64,000 nucleotides of DNA, from assembly GCF_900459175.1 (NCBI RefSeq), contig NZ_UHFA01000002.1:992001-1056000 (forward strand), written 5' to 3'. The DNA comes from Streptococcus downei MFe28 (GTDB lineage: Bacteria; Bacillota; Bacilli; Lactobacillales; Streptococcaceae). Made by a program: the position numbers and the translations under genes. This document shows, one piece after another, positions 8,215 through 17,240 of the stretch (position 1 is the stretch's first letter; each line of letters begins with the position of its first letter). Under the pieces are notes generated by a model. The model saw only the letters and a list, made by a program, of their open reading frames with translations, did not search any database and was not told where the DNA came from.

Positions 8215-9600
8215 ATGAACAAACAGGATTGGATTGAATATTTTGAAGCCATCAATGGTCGGACCCCTTCGGAAGCAGAAATTGCCCAAGCTCTCGCAAC
8301 AGGTGATTTCGCTGCTGAGGATGTTGCGGACGCGCCTGTGGCCCAACCGGTTTCAGAAGCACCGACTCAAGCAGACTCCCTGCAAGCAAGTGCTCAGGAA
8401 GCTAGTTCGGCTCAAGTAGCAGCAGCTAAGGAAGAAGCGCCTCAGGCTCCAGCGCAAGAACTAGCATCGGCTCAAGTAGCAGCAGCTAAGGAAGAAGCAC
8501 CTCAAGCTGCACCAGCTCCTGAACAAGTCCAAGCAGAAGCGGCAAATGCTCAAGCGGCTGCAGGAGCACAAGGAGCGGCTCAGCAGGTAACTCCCCAAGC
8601 AAATCAGTTTGCTCAAGCGGCTTCAGGACAGGCTGAACCAAATCAGGCTGGTCAATTTGCCCAAGCTGGTCAAGCAGCGCCAGGCCAACAACAGGTCTAT
8701 TACCAACAGGGTCCTGACGGTCAAATTCAAGCCGTAATGGCACCAGTACCTAAACAACCAAATCCACAAGCGGAAGCATTCAAAAAAGGCTTTTCAGGTT
8801 ATTTCTCTTGGTTCGGCAAAGCCTTTGTTAAGCCAGAAGCTAAAGCGCAAGAAGGACACCCTATCTTTGGTTTGATTACTATTGGCTTGGCTTCTTGGTT
8901 TGCTGCTTGGGGCTTGGTTAATTTCTTCCACAGAATATTGATGGCCTATTCGCTCCCATCATACCGTAGTGATAACTTTAAAGACACATACCATCAAGCG
9001 GTTTCAAGCCATTTTGGTATCTTGAAGACCTTACTTGTCCTCCTGATCTTCTTTGTATTCTATACAGTTCTGACAGCTGTACCTGTACTATTTAATAAAG
9101 ATAAGAGCAAGGGATTCTTTACTAAGCTTGGTCAGTATTTCTCATATACACCAATTATTTTTGTGCTTAACTTCTTAGCCTTTGTTGTTACCTGGTTTAT
9201 CCCTGGTAAAGTTACGAAGAAGGCTGCCTCCGTGTTCTATGAGTATGGTGTAGATAAGAACTTGCGACCTCTGAATGTTTTGACTCAACTTGGTCAAAAG
9301 GGGTATTACGCGAATGCCTTTGGTTCAGTTCATATTATTGCGATTATTATGTTGACCCTTTTCGTAATTGGTTTTGCTATGATTCTCTTGTCACTAGTTA
9401 AGAATCTTGACTTTAACCTCGGTAAGGTCAATAGTTTCTATGTGACCCTAGCAGTTACCCTGCTCTTTTCTCTGCTTATGGTTGGTTTCAACAAGACGGT
9501 TTCTGCAACCTTCCGTTCTGGGTTTGACTCTGTTCATGATGTTTTCCATTCAGATAGCAGTAGCGACTATGACGATGATGACAGTTACTATGACGACTAA
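8215..9600 (+). CDS. Multi-spanning membrane protein with N-terminal W-F-GRxP module
   Basis: A 461-aa protein of unknown function. Residues 1-35 carry W6-x3-F10-x4-G15R16-x-P18-x3-E22, a module repeated in two other proteins of this cluster. Residues ~40-185 are a low-complexity A/Q/P/E-rich linker with an internal duplication. After about residue 195 there are roughly five hydrophobic membrane segments resembling the streptococcal YIP1/DUF6574-like membrane proteins (tentative). The C-terminus is very acidic with alternating Ser/Asp/Tyr. Family relatives I recall carry a zinc ribbon at the N-terminus, so here the module may replace it (inference). The next gene follows after 20 bp. Confidence 0.75.
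   Translation: MNKQDWIEYFEAINGRTPSEAEIAQALATGDFAAEDVADAPVAQPVSEAPTQADSLQASAQEASSAQVAAAKEEAPQAPAQELASAQVAAAKEEAPQAAPAPEQVQAEAANAQAAAGAQGAAQQVTPQANQFAQAASGQAEPNQAGQFAQAGQAAPGQQQVYYQQGPDGQIQAVMAPVPKQPNPQAEAFKKGFSGYFSWFGKAFVKPEAKAQEGHPIFGLITIGLASWFAAWGLVNFFHRILMAYSLPSYRSDNFKDTYHQAVSSHFGILKTLLVLLIFFVFYTVLTAVPVLFNKDKSKGFFTKLGQYFSYTPIIFVLNFLAFVVTWFIPGKVTKKAASVFYEYGVDKNLRPLNVLTQLGQKGYYANAFGSVHIIAIIMLTLFVIGFAMILLSLVKNLDFNLGKVNSFYVTLAVTLLFSLLMVGFNKTVSATFRSGFDSVHDVFHSDSSSDYDDDDSYYDD
8397..8508 (+). repeat. Intragenic 60-bp tandem duplication
   Basis: TCGGCTCAAGTAGCAGCAGC and the bases after it occur at 8407 and again 60 bp later at 8467. They encode two copies of SAQVAAAKEEAPQA in the linker of the membrane protein. 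Confidence 0.85.
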
Positions 9601-9620
9601 AAAATAGAATAGGAAAATCT

Positions 9621-11345
9621 ATGGCTACAAAAGAAAGATGGACAGAATTATTTGAAGATGTGGTCGGTCGTAAGCCCAACCCGCAGGAATTTATGGCTGG
9701 GAAGGAAAGCGGCTTTTCACCCAAGGAGATTCGGCGGATTGCTGGGATTGAAAATGCTGACGGCGCACTTGCTAGCGCCCAGGCTGTCACCCAGTCAGCT
9801 GATGATGAAAAAGGGGACTCTCAAGCCAGGTCCAATGCTTCAGCTAACCATCTAGCCCATCCAGACACCTTAGCCGAAGATGGTTTGGACCAATCTCAAG
9901 AAGATGCCTGGATTTCAGCCTTTCAAAAATACGTTGGTCGTCAGCCACGACCTGAAGAATTTCTAATTGGTAAGGCGGCTGCTTTTAATTTAACCAGTAT
10001 CAATCAGTTCTTAAATTCCAGTCCCAAGCCTCTTAAGCCACCCATGGCTCGCTGGAAGAAATTTACCATTGCTTTTACTAGCTTACTGGTTATTGCCTTG
10101 ATTAGTGTCATTATCTATGGCAGTCACTACTATTCGAGGGAATCAGTAGCCGACCGTTATTTGCAGGTGGCGGGCAAGGATTTTAATAAGCAGTTGGACT
10201 ATGAAGTTTGGGCTGACAATAAAAAAGCCATTTCCAATGCGGATTTGAAGTACACCAACAAGTCCAAGGTGCTAGCCAACACCAATAAGTCGGATTTACT
10301 CAAGGGTTCAAACATGGTGCAGGTCGGTCGCCAATACCTGCTCTTTCCTAAGTGGAAGGTAGCCGTTAAGCCGGCGTCGGCAGAAATTTCGACCAATACC
10401 AAGGACCTTAAAATCACCATCAATGATGTCGAATTCAAGACTTCTGATAGTGATAAGTATAGTGCGACCTTGAAACGCCTCTATCCTGGTACTTATGATT
10501 TTGTTGCTTCTGGTAAGGTTAATGGCCAAAAGCTAGAAGTCAGCTCGCAAAAGAAATTTCCCCTAAGTGGTTCTAGCTCTTCTAACAATTCTAAAGGTTC
10601 TCAGGAGGTTACCCTCAATGTGAAGTATCTCAGCTTCACCCTCAATAGTAACCTGACAGATGGGGATGTCTATGTTGGTAGTAAGAAGATTGGTAGCATG
10701 AAGAATGGCCAATATTCGGCTTCTAAGCTGGCAGTAACCGATAGCGCCTCGGTCTATGTTCAGAAGAAATTTAGCGATGGGACTAGTGTCAAATCAGAAA
10801 CGACCTCCATTGAAGACATCAGCGATGGCGACAGTCTCAACCTGGATGCCGATGGTATCTTGGACCGCGATACAGCGGATGATTTGATCACAGCGGCCTA
10901 TAGCAAGATGCAGACCTATGCGGTGGACAATACGACGCCAGATAACCTGACCGACATCTTCCAAGGTGGTACTGATAATAGCATGTATAAGGATGTCAAA
11001 GATATGATTGACACTAATACGATTAATGCTAAGGTTCGTAAGGCCGATAGTATCACCTTCAACGATGTTGATGTAACTAGTGTGACCCAGACCTCTGCCA
11101 AGTCCTATACCGTTAATTTCACGGTTGTTTGTGACTTCTATTATTCCTATGATTCAGACCATAAGTCATCTGGCGATATTAAGGATAAGGTCTCCTGGTC
11201 AGCCAAGGTTGATTATCAAGGAAGCAAGTCTAGCTCAAGCTCTAGTGATAACGATTATGATAGCTATTCCAGCTATTCAGATTACATCATCACAGGAAAA
11301 AATGGGACTTCTCAGAATGTTAGTCGTGAGGATACCGTAAAATAA
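9621..11345 (+). CDS. TcaA-like single-pass envelope protein with two W-F-GRxP modules
   Basis: A 574-aa protein. Two copies of the cluster module occur: W7-x3-F11-x4-G16R17-x-P19-x3-E23, and W97-x3-F101-x4-G106R107-x-P109-x3-E113. A single membrane helix follows (about residues 146-168), then a long extracytoplasmic region in which the order and spacing of beta-rich domains resemble TcaA-type proteins, with an NTF2-like C-terminal part rich in Ser/Asp/Tyr. TcaA proteins normally begin with a zinc ribbon, which is absent here. This is a family-level guess; substrate and partner are unknown. AGGAAAA precedes ATG 9621. Confidence 0.75.
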   Translation: MATKERWTELFEDVVGRKPNPQEFMAGKESGFSPKEIRRIAGIENADGALASAQAVTQSADDEKGDSQARSNASANHLAHPDTLAEDGLDQSQEDAWISAFQKYVGRQPRPEEFLIGKAAAFNLTSINQFLNSSPKPLKPPMARWKKFTIAFTSLLVIALISVIIYGSHYYSRESVADRYLQVAGKDFNKQLDYEVWADNKKAISNADLKYTNKSKVLANTNKSDLLKGSNMVQVGRQYLLFPKWKVAVKPASAEISTNTKDLKITINDVEFKTSDSDKYSATLKRLYPGTYDFVASGKVNGQKLEVSSQKKFPLSGSSSSNNSKGSQEVTLNVKYLSFTLNSNLTDGDVYVGSKKIGSMKNGQYSASKLAVTDSASVYVQKKFSDGTSVKSETTSIEDISDGDSLNLDADGILDRDTADDLITAAYSKMQTYAVDNTTPDNLTDIFQGGTDNSMYKDVKDMIDTNTINAKVRKADSITFNDVDVTSVTQTSAKSYTVNFTVVCDFYYSYDSDHKSSGDIKDKVSWSAKVDYQGSKSSSSSSDNDYDSYSSYSDYIITGKNGTSQNVSREDTVK

Positions 11346-11353
11346 GATAAAGT

Positions 11354-11384
11354 GGTTGGAAGGCATTCCCTTCTAGCCATTTTT
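11354..11384 (+). terminator. Terminator between the two cluster operons
   Basis: GGTTGGAAGG pairs with CCTTCTAGCC across a 5-nt loop (10 bp including G-U pairs), followed by ATTTTT. Confidence 0.7.
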
Positions 11385-11386
11385 CG

Positions 11387-11395
11387 TGTTATAAT
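11387..11395 (+). promoter_or_regulatory. Extended -10 promoter for the Hsp70-like operon
   Basis: TGTTATAAT (TG plus TATAAT at 11390-11395) directly follows the previous terminator. Downstream in the leader, GCTAGCT (11414-11420) and AGCTAGC (11441-11447) form an inverted repeat that may be an operator or an RNA hairpin. No CIRCE-type heat-shock operator is seen. Confidence 0.55.
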
Positions 11396-11463
11396 AAACT
11401 AATGAAATTTTAAGCTAGCTGTGGCTATAAATCGTAAACTAGCTAGCAGAAAAGAGGTTCATA

Positions 11464-13068
11464 GTGAAGTACGCTTTAGGAATCGATCTTGGAACGACCA
11501 ATTCGGTTATGGCCATTGTTAAAAATCCCGAGCAAAAGCCGGAAATTATACCGATGGGGGCTAATGATGAGTCCCTTTTACAATCGGCCCTTTATTTTTC
11601 CGACATCAATGGAAAATCTCGGGTCTTTTTTGGCTCATCGGCTGTTAATCGTGGTCTTAATTCAGGAATTATTGACTACTTTAAACAGGATTTTAAGCGG
11701 GATATTGCACGGGATGTCGAAAGCGAAGCCCCTAACCATGTCAGGGTCAATTCCATTATCCTGTCGGCTCTGATTCTTAATGAATTCAAGAAACGCTCGG
11801 ATATTGTCTCTATGGAGTTAGGGGTGGACCTTATCCACGATGCTGTTATCACGGTGCCAGCCTATTTCACCTCTGAGCAAAGAAGGGCCACCAAGAATGC
11901 CGGTCGCTTGGCTGGTCTTAATATCCTGCGGATTATTAATGAACCGACCGCAGCAGCTATTTCCTATGCCCATGAGAAGGGTGTTAGTGGTAAGGTTCTG
12001 GTCTATGACTTAGGAGGTGGAACCTTTGATGTCACCGTCATGGATGTTGACAATCATCACTACAATATTCTAGCAACGGATGGTAACCACCGTCTGGGAG
12101 GAATAGACTTTGACAAACGCCTGGTCAAATTTATTGAGTCTAAGCTTGAAGAGCAGGGGCTCAATATGACCATGTTGTCTGCCAAGGAGAAGTTCCAGCT
12201 ACGTTATCAGGCGGAAAAGATTAAAATTGCCCTCTCGGTAGATGAAACGGCCTTTTATGAAACCTATACAGACCAAGGGGCCTTTGGTGTGGAAATCAGT
12301 CGGGAGGAATTCCGCCAACAGATTGCTGACCTGCTCAAGGATACCATGATTAAGGTACAGTCAACCATGACGGCAGCCAAAATTAATTGGGATGAATTGG
12401 ACCATATTCTCTTGGTTGGTGGTTCGACCAGAATGCCCCTAGTGCGTGAGGCTATCGAAGCCATGTCTGGCCAACAGCCAACCTACAGTATCAATCCCGA
12501 TACCATCGTTGCAGAAGGGGCCAGCATTATTGCCAACCTCATCGCCAATGATGCTGTCAGTTTTGAAGAAGAAACAGACGGCCAGTCGACTGAAACCCAA
12601 GCTGGGAAAATGGTCATTAGGGATATTACCTCCCAAGGTTTGGGCATGCTCCTAAGGAAGTCTCCCCAAAAAGACTATCCCTTTGTCGGCGATTTCTTCA
12701 ATAAGGTGGTCGTAGCCCGCAACACCCCGATTCCGACCCTAAAGAACTATGATATTTATGCGGTTTCTGATGGTCAGGATACCTTTCGTGTCCGCATTAC
12801 CGAAGGCAATTATGAGAATCCTCTGAGCGTTAAGCCTATCCTGGAAATCAGGGAGCAGCTGGCTCATCCTCGGCGTAAAGGCGAAAAAATTGCCCAAATC
12901 CGTTTTGCTTTCGATACCGAACAGATGGTTCATATCGGTGTTTTTGACGGCCTAACTGGTCAATTGATTAACCGCTATCGGATTAATACCGAGGTTGAAA
13001 GTGAAAGTCACTTTGTTGAGGATGATCTGTCGGAACTCAAGGCAGTTTATGATAAATTTGTTCAATGA
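11464..13068 (+). CDS. Hsp70/DnaK-like ATPase
   Basis: A 534-aa actin-fold ATPase of the Hsp70 family, distinct from housekeeping DnaK (about 610 aa). It has phosphate 1 IDLGTTNS (residues 7-14), [12 protein letters not shown], phosphate 2 [13 protein letters not shown] and the adenosine motif [13 protein letters not shown] shortened substrate-binding region includes [21 protein letters not shown]; no helical lid with an EEVD- or DnaK-like tail follows. GTG 11464 has AAGAGG upstream. Its stop overlaps the start of the J-like gene (ATGA), so the two are coupled. Position in an operon with an ABC transporter suggests a membrane or secretion chaperone role (inference). Confidence 0.88.
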   Translation: MKYALGIDLGTTNSVMAIVKNPEQKPEIIPMGANDESLLQSALYFSDINGKSRVFFGSSAVNRGLNSGIIDYFKQDFKRDIARDVESEAPNHVRVNSIILSALILNEFKKRSDIVSMELGVDLIHDAVITVPAYFTSEQRRATKNAGRLAGLNILRIINEPTAAAISYAHEKGVSGKVLVYDLGGGTFDVTVMDVDNHHYNILATDGNHRLGGIDFDKRLVKFIESKLEEQGLNMTMLSAKEKFQLRYQAEKIKIALSVDETAFYETYTDQGAFGVEISREEFRQQIADLLKDTMIKVQSTMTAAKINWDELDHILLVGGSTRMPLVREAIEAMSGQQPTYSINPDTIVAEGASIIANLIANDAVSFEEETDGQSTETQAGKMVIRDITSQGLGMLLRKSPQKDYPFVGDFFNKVVVARNTPIPTLKNYDIYAVSDGQDTFRVRITEGNYENPLSVKPILEIREQLAHPRRKGEKIAQIRFAFDTEQMVHIGVFDGLTGQLINRYRINTEVESESHFVEDDLSELKAVYDKFVQ

Positions 13069-13604
13069 TTGATTTTTATCGTGGAATTGATAGGGAGACT
13101 GGTCAGACCCTCCCTTATTTAGCTGAACTCAGTCGCAAGATAAGCCCCAGTCGGTCTGCTAATGCCAATTATCGGGCTGTCGAACAGCTGGTTGAAGAGC
13201 TGGGAAGCCGTGAGGCCCTAAATCGCTCCAGACCCGATGATAAGGCCTTGCTTGAGGCCTTGGAGAAGGCCAAGCGTTGCTTTTTAAACGAAGACAGCAA
13301 GCAGCGTTATGACCGTCAACTGACCCCAACCAGTCAGGTTGGTTTAGCCAATCAGGAGCCTAGCTCAGATAGCTCCAGTCAGATTAAGAGTCCCCTCCCT
13401 TCTTTGGAAGATTGGGATTGGACCGAAGATGAGGATGAACCTGTCCAAAATTCGCGAGCTAACCGAGTCTGGCTCAGCTGGCTCTTGACCATCGTCGTTG
13501 GCTGGCTCCTGGCCCTAGTTTTTCTCTATTTTCAATGGCCCCTGTCTGTCCTAGGCATCATCCTGGCTATTATTGTCTGCTTACGACTTTTGTTAGATGA
13601 TTGA
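13065..13604 (+). CDS. Membrane-anchored J-like protein lacking HPD
   Basis: A 179-aa protein starting inside the stop codon of the Hsp70-like gene. Residues 62-84 ([20 protein letters not shown], then YDRQL) look like the last helices of a J domain, where A..VL.d...R..YD is typical. The His-Pro-Asp tripeptide needed to stimulate Hsp70 ATPase is absent. An acidic spacer ([10 protein letters not shown]) is followed by two hydrophobic segments (about residues 135-177), so it is probably a membrane tether. The J-like reading is inference; the coupling to the Hsp70-like gene is observed. Confidence 0.75.
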   Translation: MIDFYRGIDRETGQTLPYLAELSRKISPSRSANANYRAVEQLVEELGSREALNRSRPDDKALLEALEKAKRCFLNEDSKQRYDRQLTPTSQVGLANQEPSSDSSSQIKSPLPSLEDWDWTEDEDEPVQNSRANRVWLSWLLTIVVGWLLALVFLYFQWPLSVLGIILAIIVCLRLLLDD

Positions 13605-13612
13605 GGAATTTT

Positions 13613-14401
13613 ATGAATCAAGTGCACCAAATTACTTTTAAACATATTTGTTTCAAATACAAGGGGAACCAGGACCTCCTTTTTCATGATTTGGACCTGA
13701 CCCTAAAAACAGGTGAGCTGGTTGGTATTCTGGGCTCTTCTGGTAGTGGCAAAACGACCCTGACAGAAATTCTTCTCGAGCGTCTCAAGCCTACCTGTCA
13801 GGAATTTCAAATCTTAGAGGATGGCCAACCCCAAAGGCCAGAAAAAAATCGGTGGAGCTATGTCCCCCAACAGAACCTCTTGCGGGACTACCTCAAGGTC
13901 AAGGAAATTTTCAAGGTCTATGCTGATGGGAATTTGAAGCACCATTCCAAGGCTGAACGCCAGTCCCTTCCTCTGGAGATCGCCAGAGACCTAGGCTTGA
14001 GCGAATTTTGGAATAAGAAAATTTCTGAATTGAGCGGTGGTCAAAAACGGCGGGTCAGCATTGGTATTGAACTGCTGAGTGACTCTCCCTACTTTGTCCT
14101 GGATGAGCCTTCCAGCGGTCTAGATGCCCTTAGTGATCGCAACCTGCTAAGGACCCTGAAAATCCTCGCTCAGACAGCCAACAAAGCCATTGTTGTTATT
14201 ACCCATAATACTGAAAATCTAGCAATTTTTGATAAGCTAATTTTTCTCTCTAAGGGTCTACCCAAATTTGTCGGTAGCTTTGAAGATCTGTTGAAGGAAT
14301 TTCAAACGACCGATGAGTACGAAATCAGTAAGTACTTGGACTTGAGCCTGGCGGAAGTTTATCAAGAAGTGCAGACCTCAGGTCGAATCTACAGGATTTA
14401 G
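13613..14401 (+). CDS. ABCG-type ABC transporter ATPase
   Basis: A 262-aa nucleotide-binding subunit with Walker A GSSGSGKTT, signature LSGGQKRRVSIGIEL and Walker B YFVLDEPSSGLD, then an ITHN H-loop. The KRRVSIG form of the signature is typical of ABCG/White-type exporters. I chose ATG 13613 (GAGGAATTTT before it) over an in-frame TTG at 13601. It is followed 8 bp later by its likely permease. Confidence 0.9.
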   Translation: MNQVHQITFKHICFKYKGNQDLLFHDLDLTLKTGELVGILGSSGSGKTTLTEILLERLKPTCQEFQILEDGQPQRPEKNRWSYVPQQNLLRDYLKVKEIFKVYADGNLKHHSKAERQSLPLEIARDLGLSEFWNKKISELSGGQKRRVSIGIELLSDSPYFVLDEPSSGLDALSDRNLLRTLKILAQTANKAIVVITHNTENLAIFDKLIFLSKGLPKFVGSFEDLLKEFQTTDEYEISKYLDLSLAEVYQEVQTSGRIYRI

Positions 14402-14409
14402 GAGGCCCT

Positions 14410-15228
14410 ATGCTTGCAGCTTTACGTTTAAGTTGGTACAAATGCCGTCACTCCCTCAAGGACTTTCTTAAGGTCCTAGTGGGAATAGTCATTTTTGAAG
14501 TTCTGATTCTCTTTATTGAGAAGAAGGGCTTTTTGTCCGTCTTTGAGACGACACGGATGGCTCTTTTTCTCTTGATTTTCTCGTCCAGCCTTTTGGTGCT
14601 GGTTCAAAATTCCATTTATATCAGCAAGGAAAGGGCCATTTTAGAGCGGGACTTCTTTTCCATTCTCAGCCGAACAGGCTTTGCCCTAGCTAGCCTCCTC
14701 TTCAATGCTGGCTATGCCCTTGTGGAATCCATGGTCTTCACTCTGGCTTACCAGGGCTTGAGTCAGTGGTTTGACAAGGATTTACCCAGCAAGGGGCTGG
14801 TCTTCCATAGCTTCACTTTTGAAGTCATCCTGGTCAGTTTCTTACTCTTCTTAGCTTCTCACTATATGGCTTTATTAATTTCGGCCCTGGTCGGTGAGAG
14901 TGAAATTAGCTCAGTCATCTTGGCGGTCATTGTGGGTATTGCCCAATTTTCCTTATCTGGAACTATTCTTCAGTTGCCCAAGTCCATTGAAAAAGTCCAG
15001 GACTTTATCTTTCTGGGCTATGGGCACAAGGTTTTTGGGGCTACCAACAAATTGCGAGAGATTCCTGGCATGATGGCCAAGTATCATGTTCCTATTGAGA
15101 AAACAGCCCTTAAGCATTTCCAACTCAGCCGAGGAGACATGGTGCAGGATTTTCTAATCCTCTTCACTCACGCCCTTGTCTATGGTCTTCTCTTTTGGCT
15201 GGTTCTGCGTTTTAAGAAGGAGAAGTAG
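14410..15228 (+). CDS. ABC-2-type transporter permease
   Basis: A 272-aa membrane protein with about six hydrophobic segments in an ABC-2-like arrangement. It has a basic N-terminus (LRLSWYKCRHSLKD) and a basic C-terminal tail (RFKKEK). It starts right after the ABC ATPase with AGGAGG as its ribosome site, so the pair forms one exporter. The cargo is not indicated; the chaperone and anchored proteins of the same operon are candidate partners (inference). Confidence 0.85.
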   Translation: MLAALRLSWYKCRHSLKDFLKVLVGIVIFEVLILFIEKKGFLSVFETTRMALFLLIFSSSLLVLVQNSIYISKERAILERDFFSILSRTGFALASLLFNAGYALVESMVFTLAYQGLSQWFDKDLPSKGLVFHSFTFEVILVSFLLFLASHYMALLISALVGESEISSVILAVIVGIAQFSLSGTILQLPKSIEKVQDFIFLGYGHKVFGATNKLREIPGMMAKYHVPIEKTALKHFQLSRGDMVQDFLILFTHALVYGLLFWLVLRFKKEK

Positions 15229-15229
15229 G

Positions 15230-15463
15230 ATGACAAAAGAAGAATGGTTAGTTGAATTTCAGGTCCTGCATGGGCGTCAGCCAACAGAGCTGGAAGAGGC
15301 CCAAGGAGCTATAGATGGCTATCAGACCGTCAACTTGAGTCAGACTGGCAAGAAGGTTGCAAAATTCCCTCGGCCCAAGTTTGATGGCAAATTTTTCTTT
15401 AAACTATTCCTCTTGCTCCTCTTAGCCTTCTTTGGTTATGTGGTCGGCTTCTTATTTGCTTAG
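15230..15463 (+). CDS. Small membrane protein with W-F-GRxP module
   Basis: A 77-aa protein starting at ATG 15230, 1 bp after the permease stop, with AAGGAGAAGTAGG as its ribosome site. W6-x3-F10-x4-G15R16-x-P18-x3-E22 is the cluster module in nearly minimal form. It is followed by a basic linker (KKVAKFPRPKFDGK) and one C-terminal membrane helix (FFKLFLLLLLAFFGYVVGFL). It therefore tethers the module to the membrane and nothing else. No family name recognised. Confidence 0.8.
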   Translation: MTKEEWLVEFQVLHGRQPTELEEAQGAIDGYQTVNLSQTGKKVAKFPRPKFDGKFFFKLFLLLLLAFFGYVVGFLFA

Positions 15464-15475
15464 GGAGGATTGGAA

Positions 15476-17002
15476 ATGCAAAAACAAAAGAAATTTATTG
15501 CCCTGGCTCTTGTTGTTTTCCTAGCTTTTTTAGCTCTGGGAAAATATAAGCAATCAACCGCCCTTGCTAGTGCAGATGTCCTCTATACTGTCGAGGTCAA
15601 GGATAAGAAAACGGGCCAAACAGTTAAGTTTGAAATCCAGCAGACCAAGAAGCACCGCTACCGAGTCAAGAATACCAAGTCCGGTCAGATTTATGAGACC
15701 AAAGCCAAAAAAGAGGAAGGCAACTATCTGCTTATCAGCCTGCCTAAGCGCCAGGGGGACATTGTCATCCGACAAGGTCTCAATCCTTTCCGTCAGCCAA
15801 CGGTTCAAATGGAAAACTCGGACAGGTATGAACAGATTGAAGGCTCCTCAACGGTTAGCCCTGCCAAGCCGGCCGAAGATGGAACTACCGTTTCGCAGGA
15901 CGACATAAGGAAACAAATCGTTTCCCTGAGCAAGGATCAGGAAGACAAGGTCGTCAGCGACTTTGGCGACTGGCTTTACCAGAGCGACTACGGCAAGGAT
16001 GCCGTCGTGACGCGGGGGAAAATTTTTGACAACCTAGGAGCATCTGCGACAGATGCAGTTTTTTGGAAGATTAAAACTTCAGATGATACAGAGATTTTGA
16101 CACGATTGATTGGCTATTCCGGAGGTGACTTGAAAGATTTGGATCGTCCGGCTTACGTTGATGGCAAACAAGGCAACGGCCAAGACCTCATCAATTACAA
16201 GAATAAGTTCAAGGTTACCATGTTGGGTAATGACTTATCAAGTGATGCTGCCGAAGACTTCCAGTCAACAGCCAGTTTCAGGCTCTACATTCTCAAGGAT
16301 AAGAAACATAAATATTACGCCAAGTCCGAAGATGAAGAATCTCAGCTTCTAGGGAGTATGAATATCCCCTTGGAACACCAAAGCATGGCTGAAAATATTG
16401 GCTATGATTACTTCTATAAGAATTTCGTCGACCAATCTAAGGCTAGCTACCAAATCGTTCTAGCCACTGATGGTAAGGTCTATTACGTCAAGGACTACTG
16501 GTTTAAGCCATCCAAGTCTCTGGCCGACTATGTCTACGAAGAAGCATCAGACGATATGCAGAAGGCCTATTCTGATGCCATCAGCAAGTATGCTTCCAAT
16601 ACTGATAATGAGAATACTACCGAGTCGTCGGATGATGGAGTTGTGCCTGCTAATTTAGTTGGAACATGGTCTGGGAAAGCCCAGAACGTGAAACAGACCA
16701 TGACTTACACTAAAGATGGTAAAGTTACAAAAAAAGTTGATGGTAAAACAACAACGACAACCCTAACAAAGGTGGAGAAAGTTTCAACTGGTCTCTATCG
16801 GTTTGCCGCTGGTGCTGAACTTGCCAGCGCTATCCCTTCCTTTGGTATTGGAGGAGCAGGCTTTGATATGGAACTAGGGGTTCGATTCAATGATGACGGT
16901 TCTATTACCTATATTGAATGGACCGGTCCTTATAATTCCGACTTTGACCCTGAAACTTACAAATTAACTGAGTTGGGCACTTTCACCAAAGGAAACAATT
17001 AG
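15476..17002 (+). CDS. Signal-anchored extracytoplasmic protein of unknown function
   Basis: A 508-aa protein. I chose ATG 15476, with AGGGAGG eight bases upstream, rather than the in-frame TTG at 15470. An N-terminal hydrophobic stretch (KKFIALALVVFLAFLALGKY) is a signal peptide or anchor without a lipobox Cys. The rest is hydrophilic and rich in Lys/Asp/Ser/Tyr. A distinct C-terminal domain (from about residue 395, VPANLVGTWSGKAQNV to YKLTELGTFTKG) looks beta-rich, like small lipocalin-like domains. It is the last gene of the Hsp70-like operon. Function unknown. Confidence 0.75.
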   Translation: MQKQKKFIALALVVFLAFLALGKYKQSTALASADVLYTVEVKDKKTGQTVKFEIQQTKKHRYRVKNTKSGQIYETKAKKEEGNYLLISLPKRQGDIVIRQGLNPFRQPTVQMENSDRYEQIEGSSTVSPAKPAEDGTTVSQDDIRKQIVSLSKDQEDKVVSDFGDWLYQSDYGKDAVVTRGKIFDNLGASATDAVFWKIKTSDDTEILTRLIGYSGGDLKDLDRPAYVDGKQGNGQDLINYKNKFKVTMLGNDLSSDAAEDFQSTASFRLYILKDKKHKYYAKSEDEESQLLGSMNIPLEHQSMAENIGYDYFYKNFVDQSKASYQIVLATDGKVYYVKDYWFKPSKSLADYVYEEASDDMQKAYSDAISKYASNTDNENTTESSDDGVVPANLVGTWSGKAQNVKQTMTYTKDGKVTKKVDGKTTTTTLTKVEKVSTGLYRFAAGAELASAIPSFGIGGAGFDMELGVRFNDDGSITYIEWTGPYNSDFDPETYKLTELGTFTKGNN

Positions 17003-17018
17003 CTATTTTTTAATCTTT

Positions 17019-17045
17019 AGCCAGTCCCTGCGGCTGGCTTTTTTA
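17019..17045 (+). terminator. Terminator of the chaperone/ABC operon
   Basis: AGCCAG and CTGGCT enclose a 9-nt loop and are followed by a T run. Confidence 0.8.
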
Positions 17046-17048
17046 CAG

Positions 17049-17151
17049 AGTTTTGATAGGAAAGTTTGTCTGTAAATTGCTATTTTTTTACCAAATTTTG
17101 AACCGAATTTTCGGAAATTGTTGATTTTTTTCCTTTTAGTCCTTATTTTTT
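17049..17151 (+). repeat. 103-bp direct repeat, copy A
   Basis: From AGTTTTGATAGGAAAGTTTG to CCTTATTTTTT this is the same as 20154-20255, with one substitution (TTTTGAACC versus TTTTAAACC) and one T-tract indel. Copy B lies upstream of asnA, so copy A looks like a displaced duplicate of the asnA upstream region. Confidence 0.95.
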
Positions 17152-17240
17152 GCCCCGTTGTAAAATGAGGTGCAACAAAAAAAGACAAGCTTATCTGATA
17201 TACTAAAGTTGCGAAACAAAGTATAAGGAAAGAGATAAGC

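Noticed and set aside
11414..11447. A CIRCE-type heat-shock operator before the Hsp70-like gene
   Set aside because: The inverted repeat is GCTAGCT/AGCTAGC, not the TTAGCACTC-N9-GAGTGCTAA CIRCE pattern.
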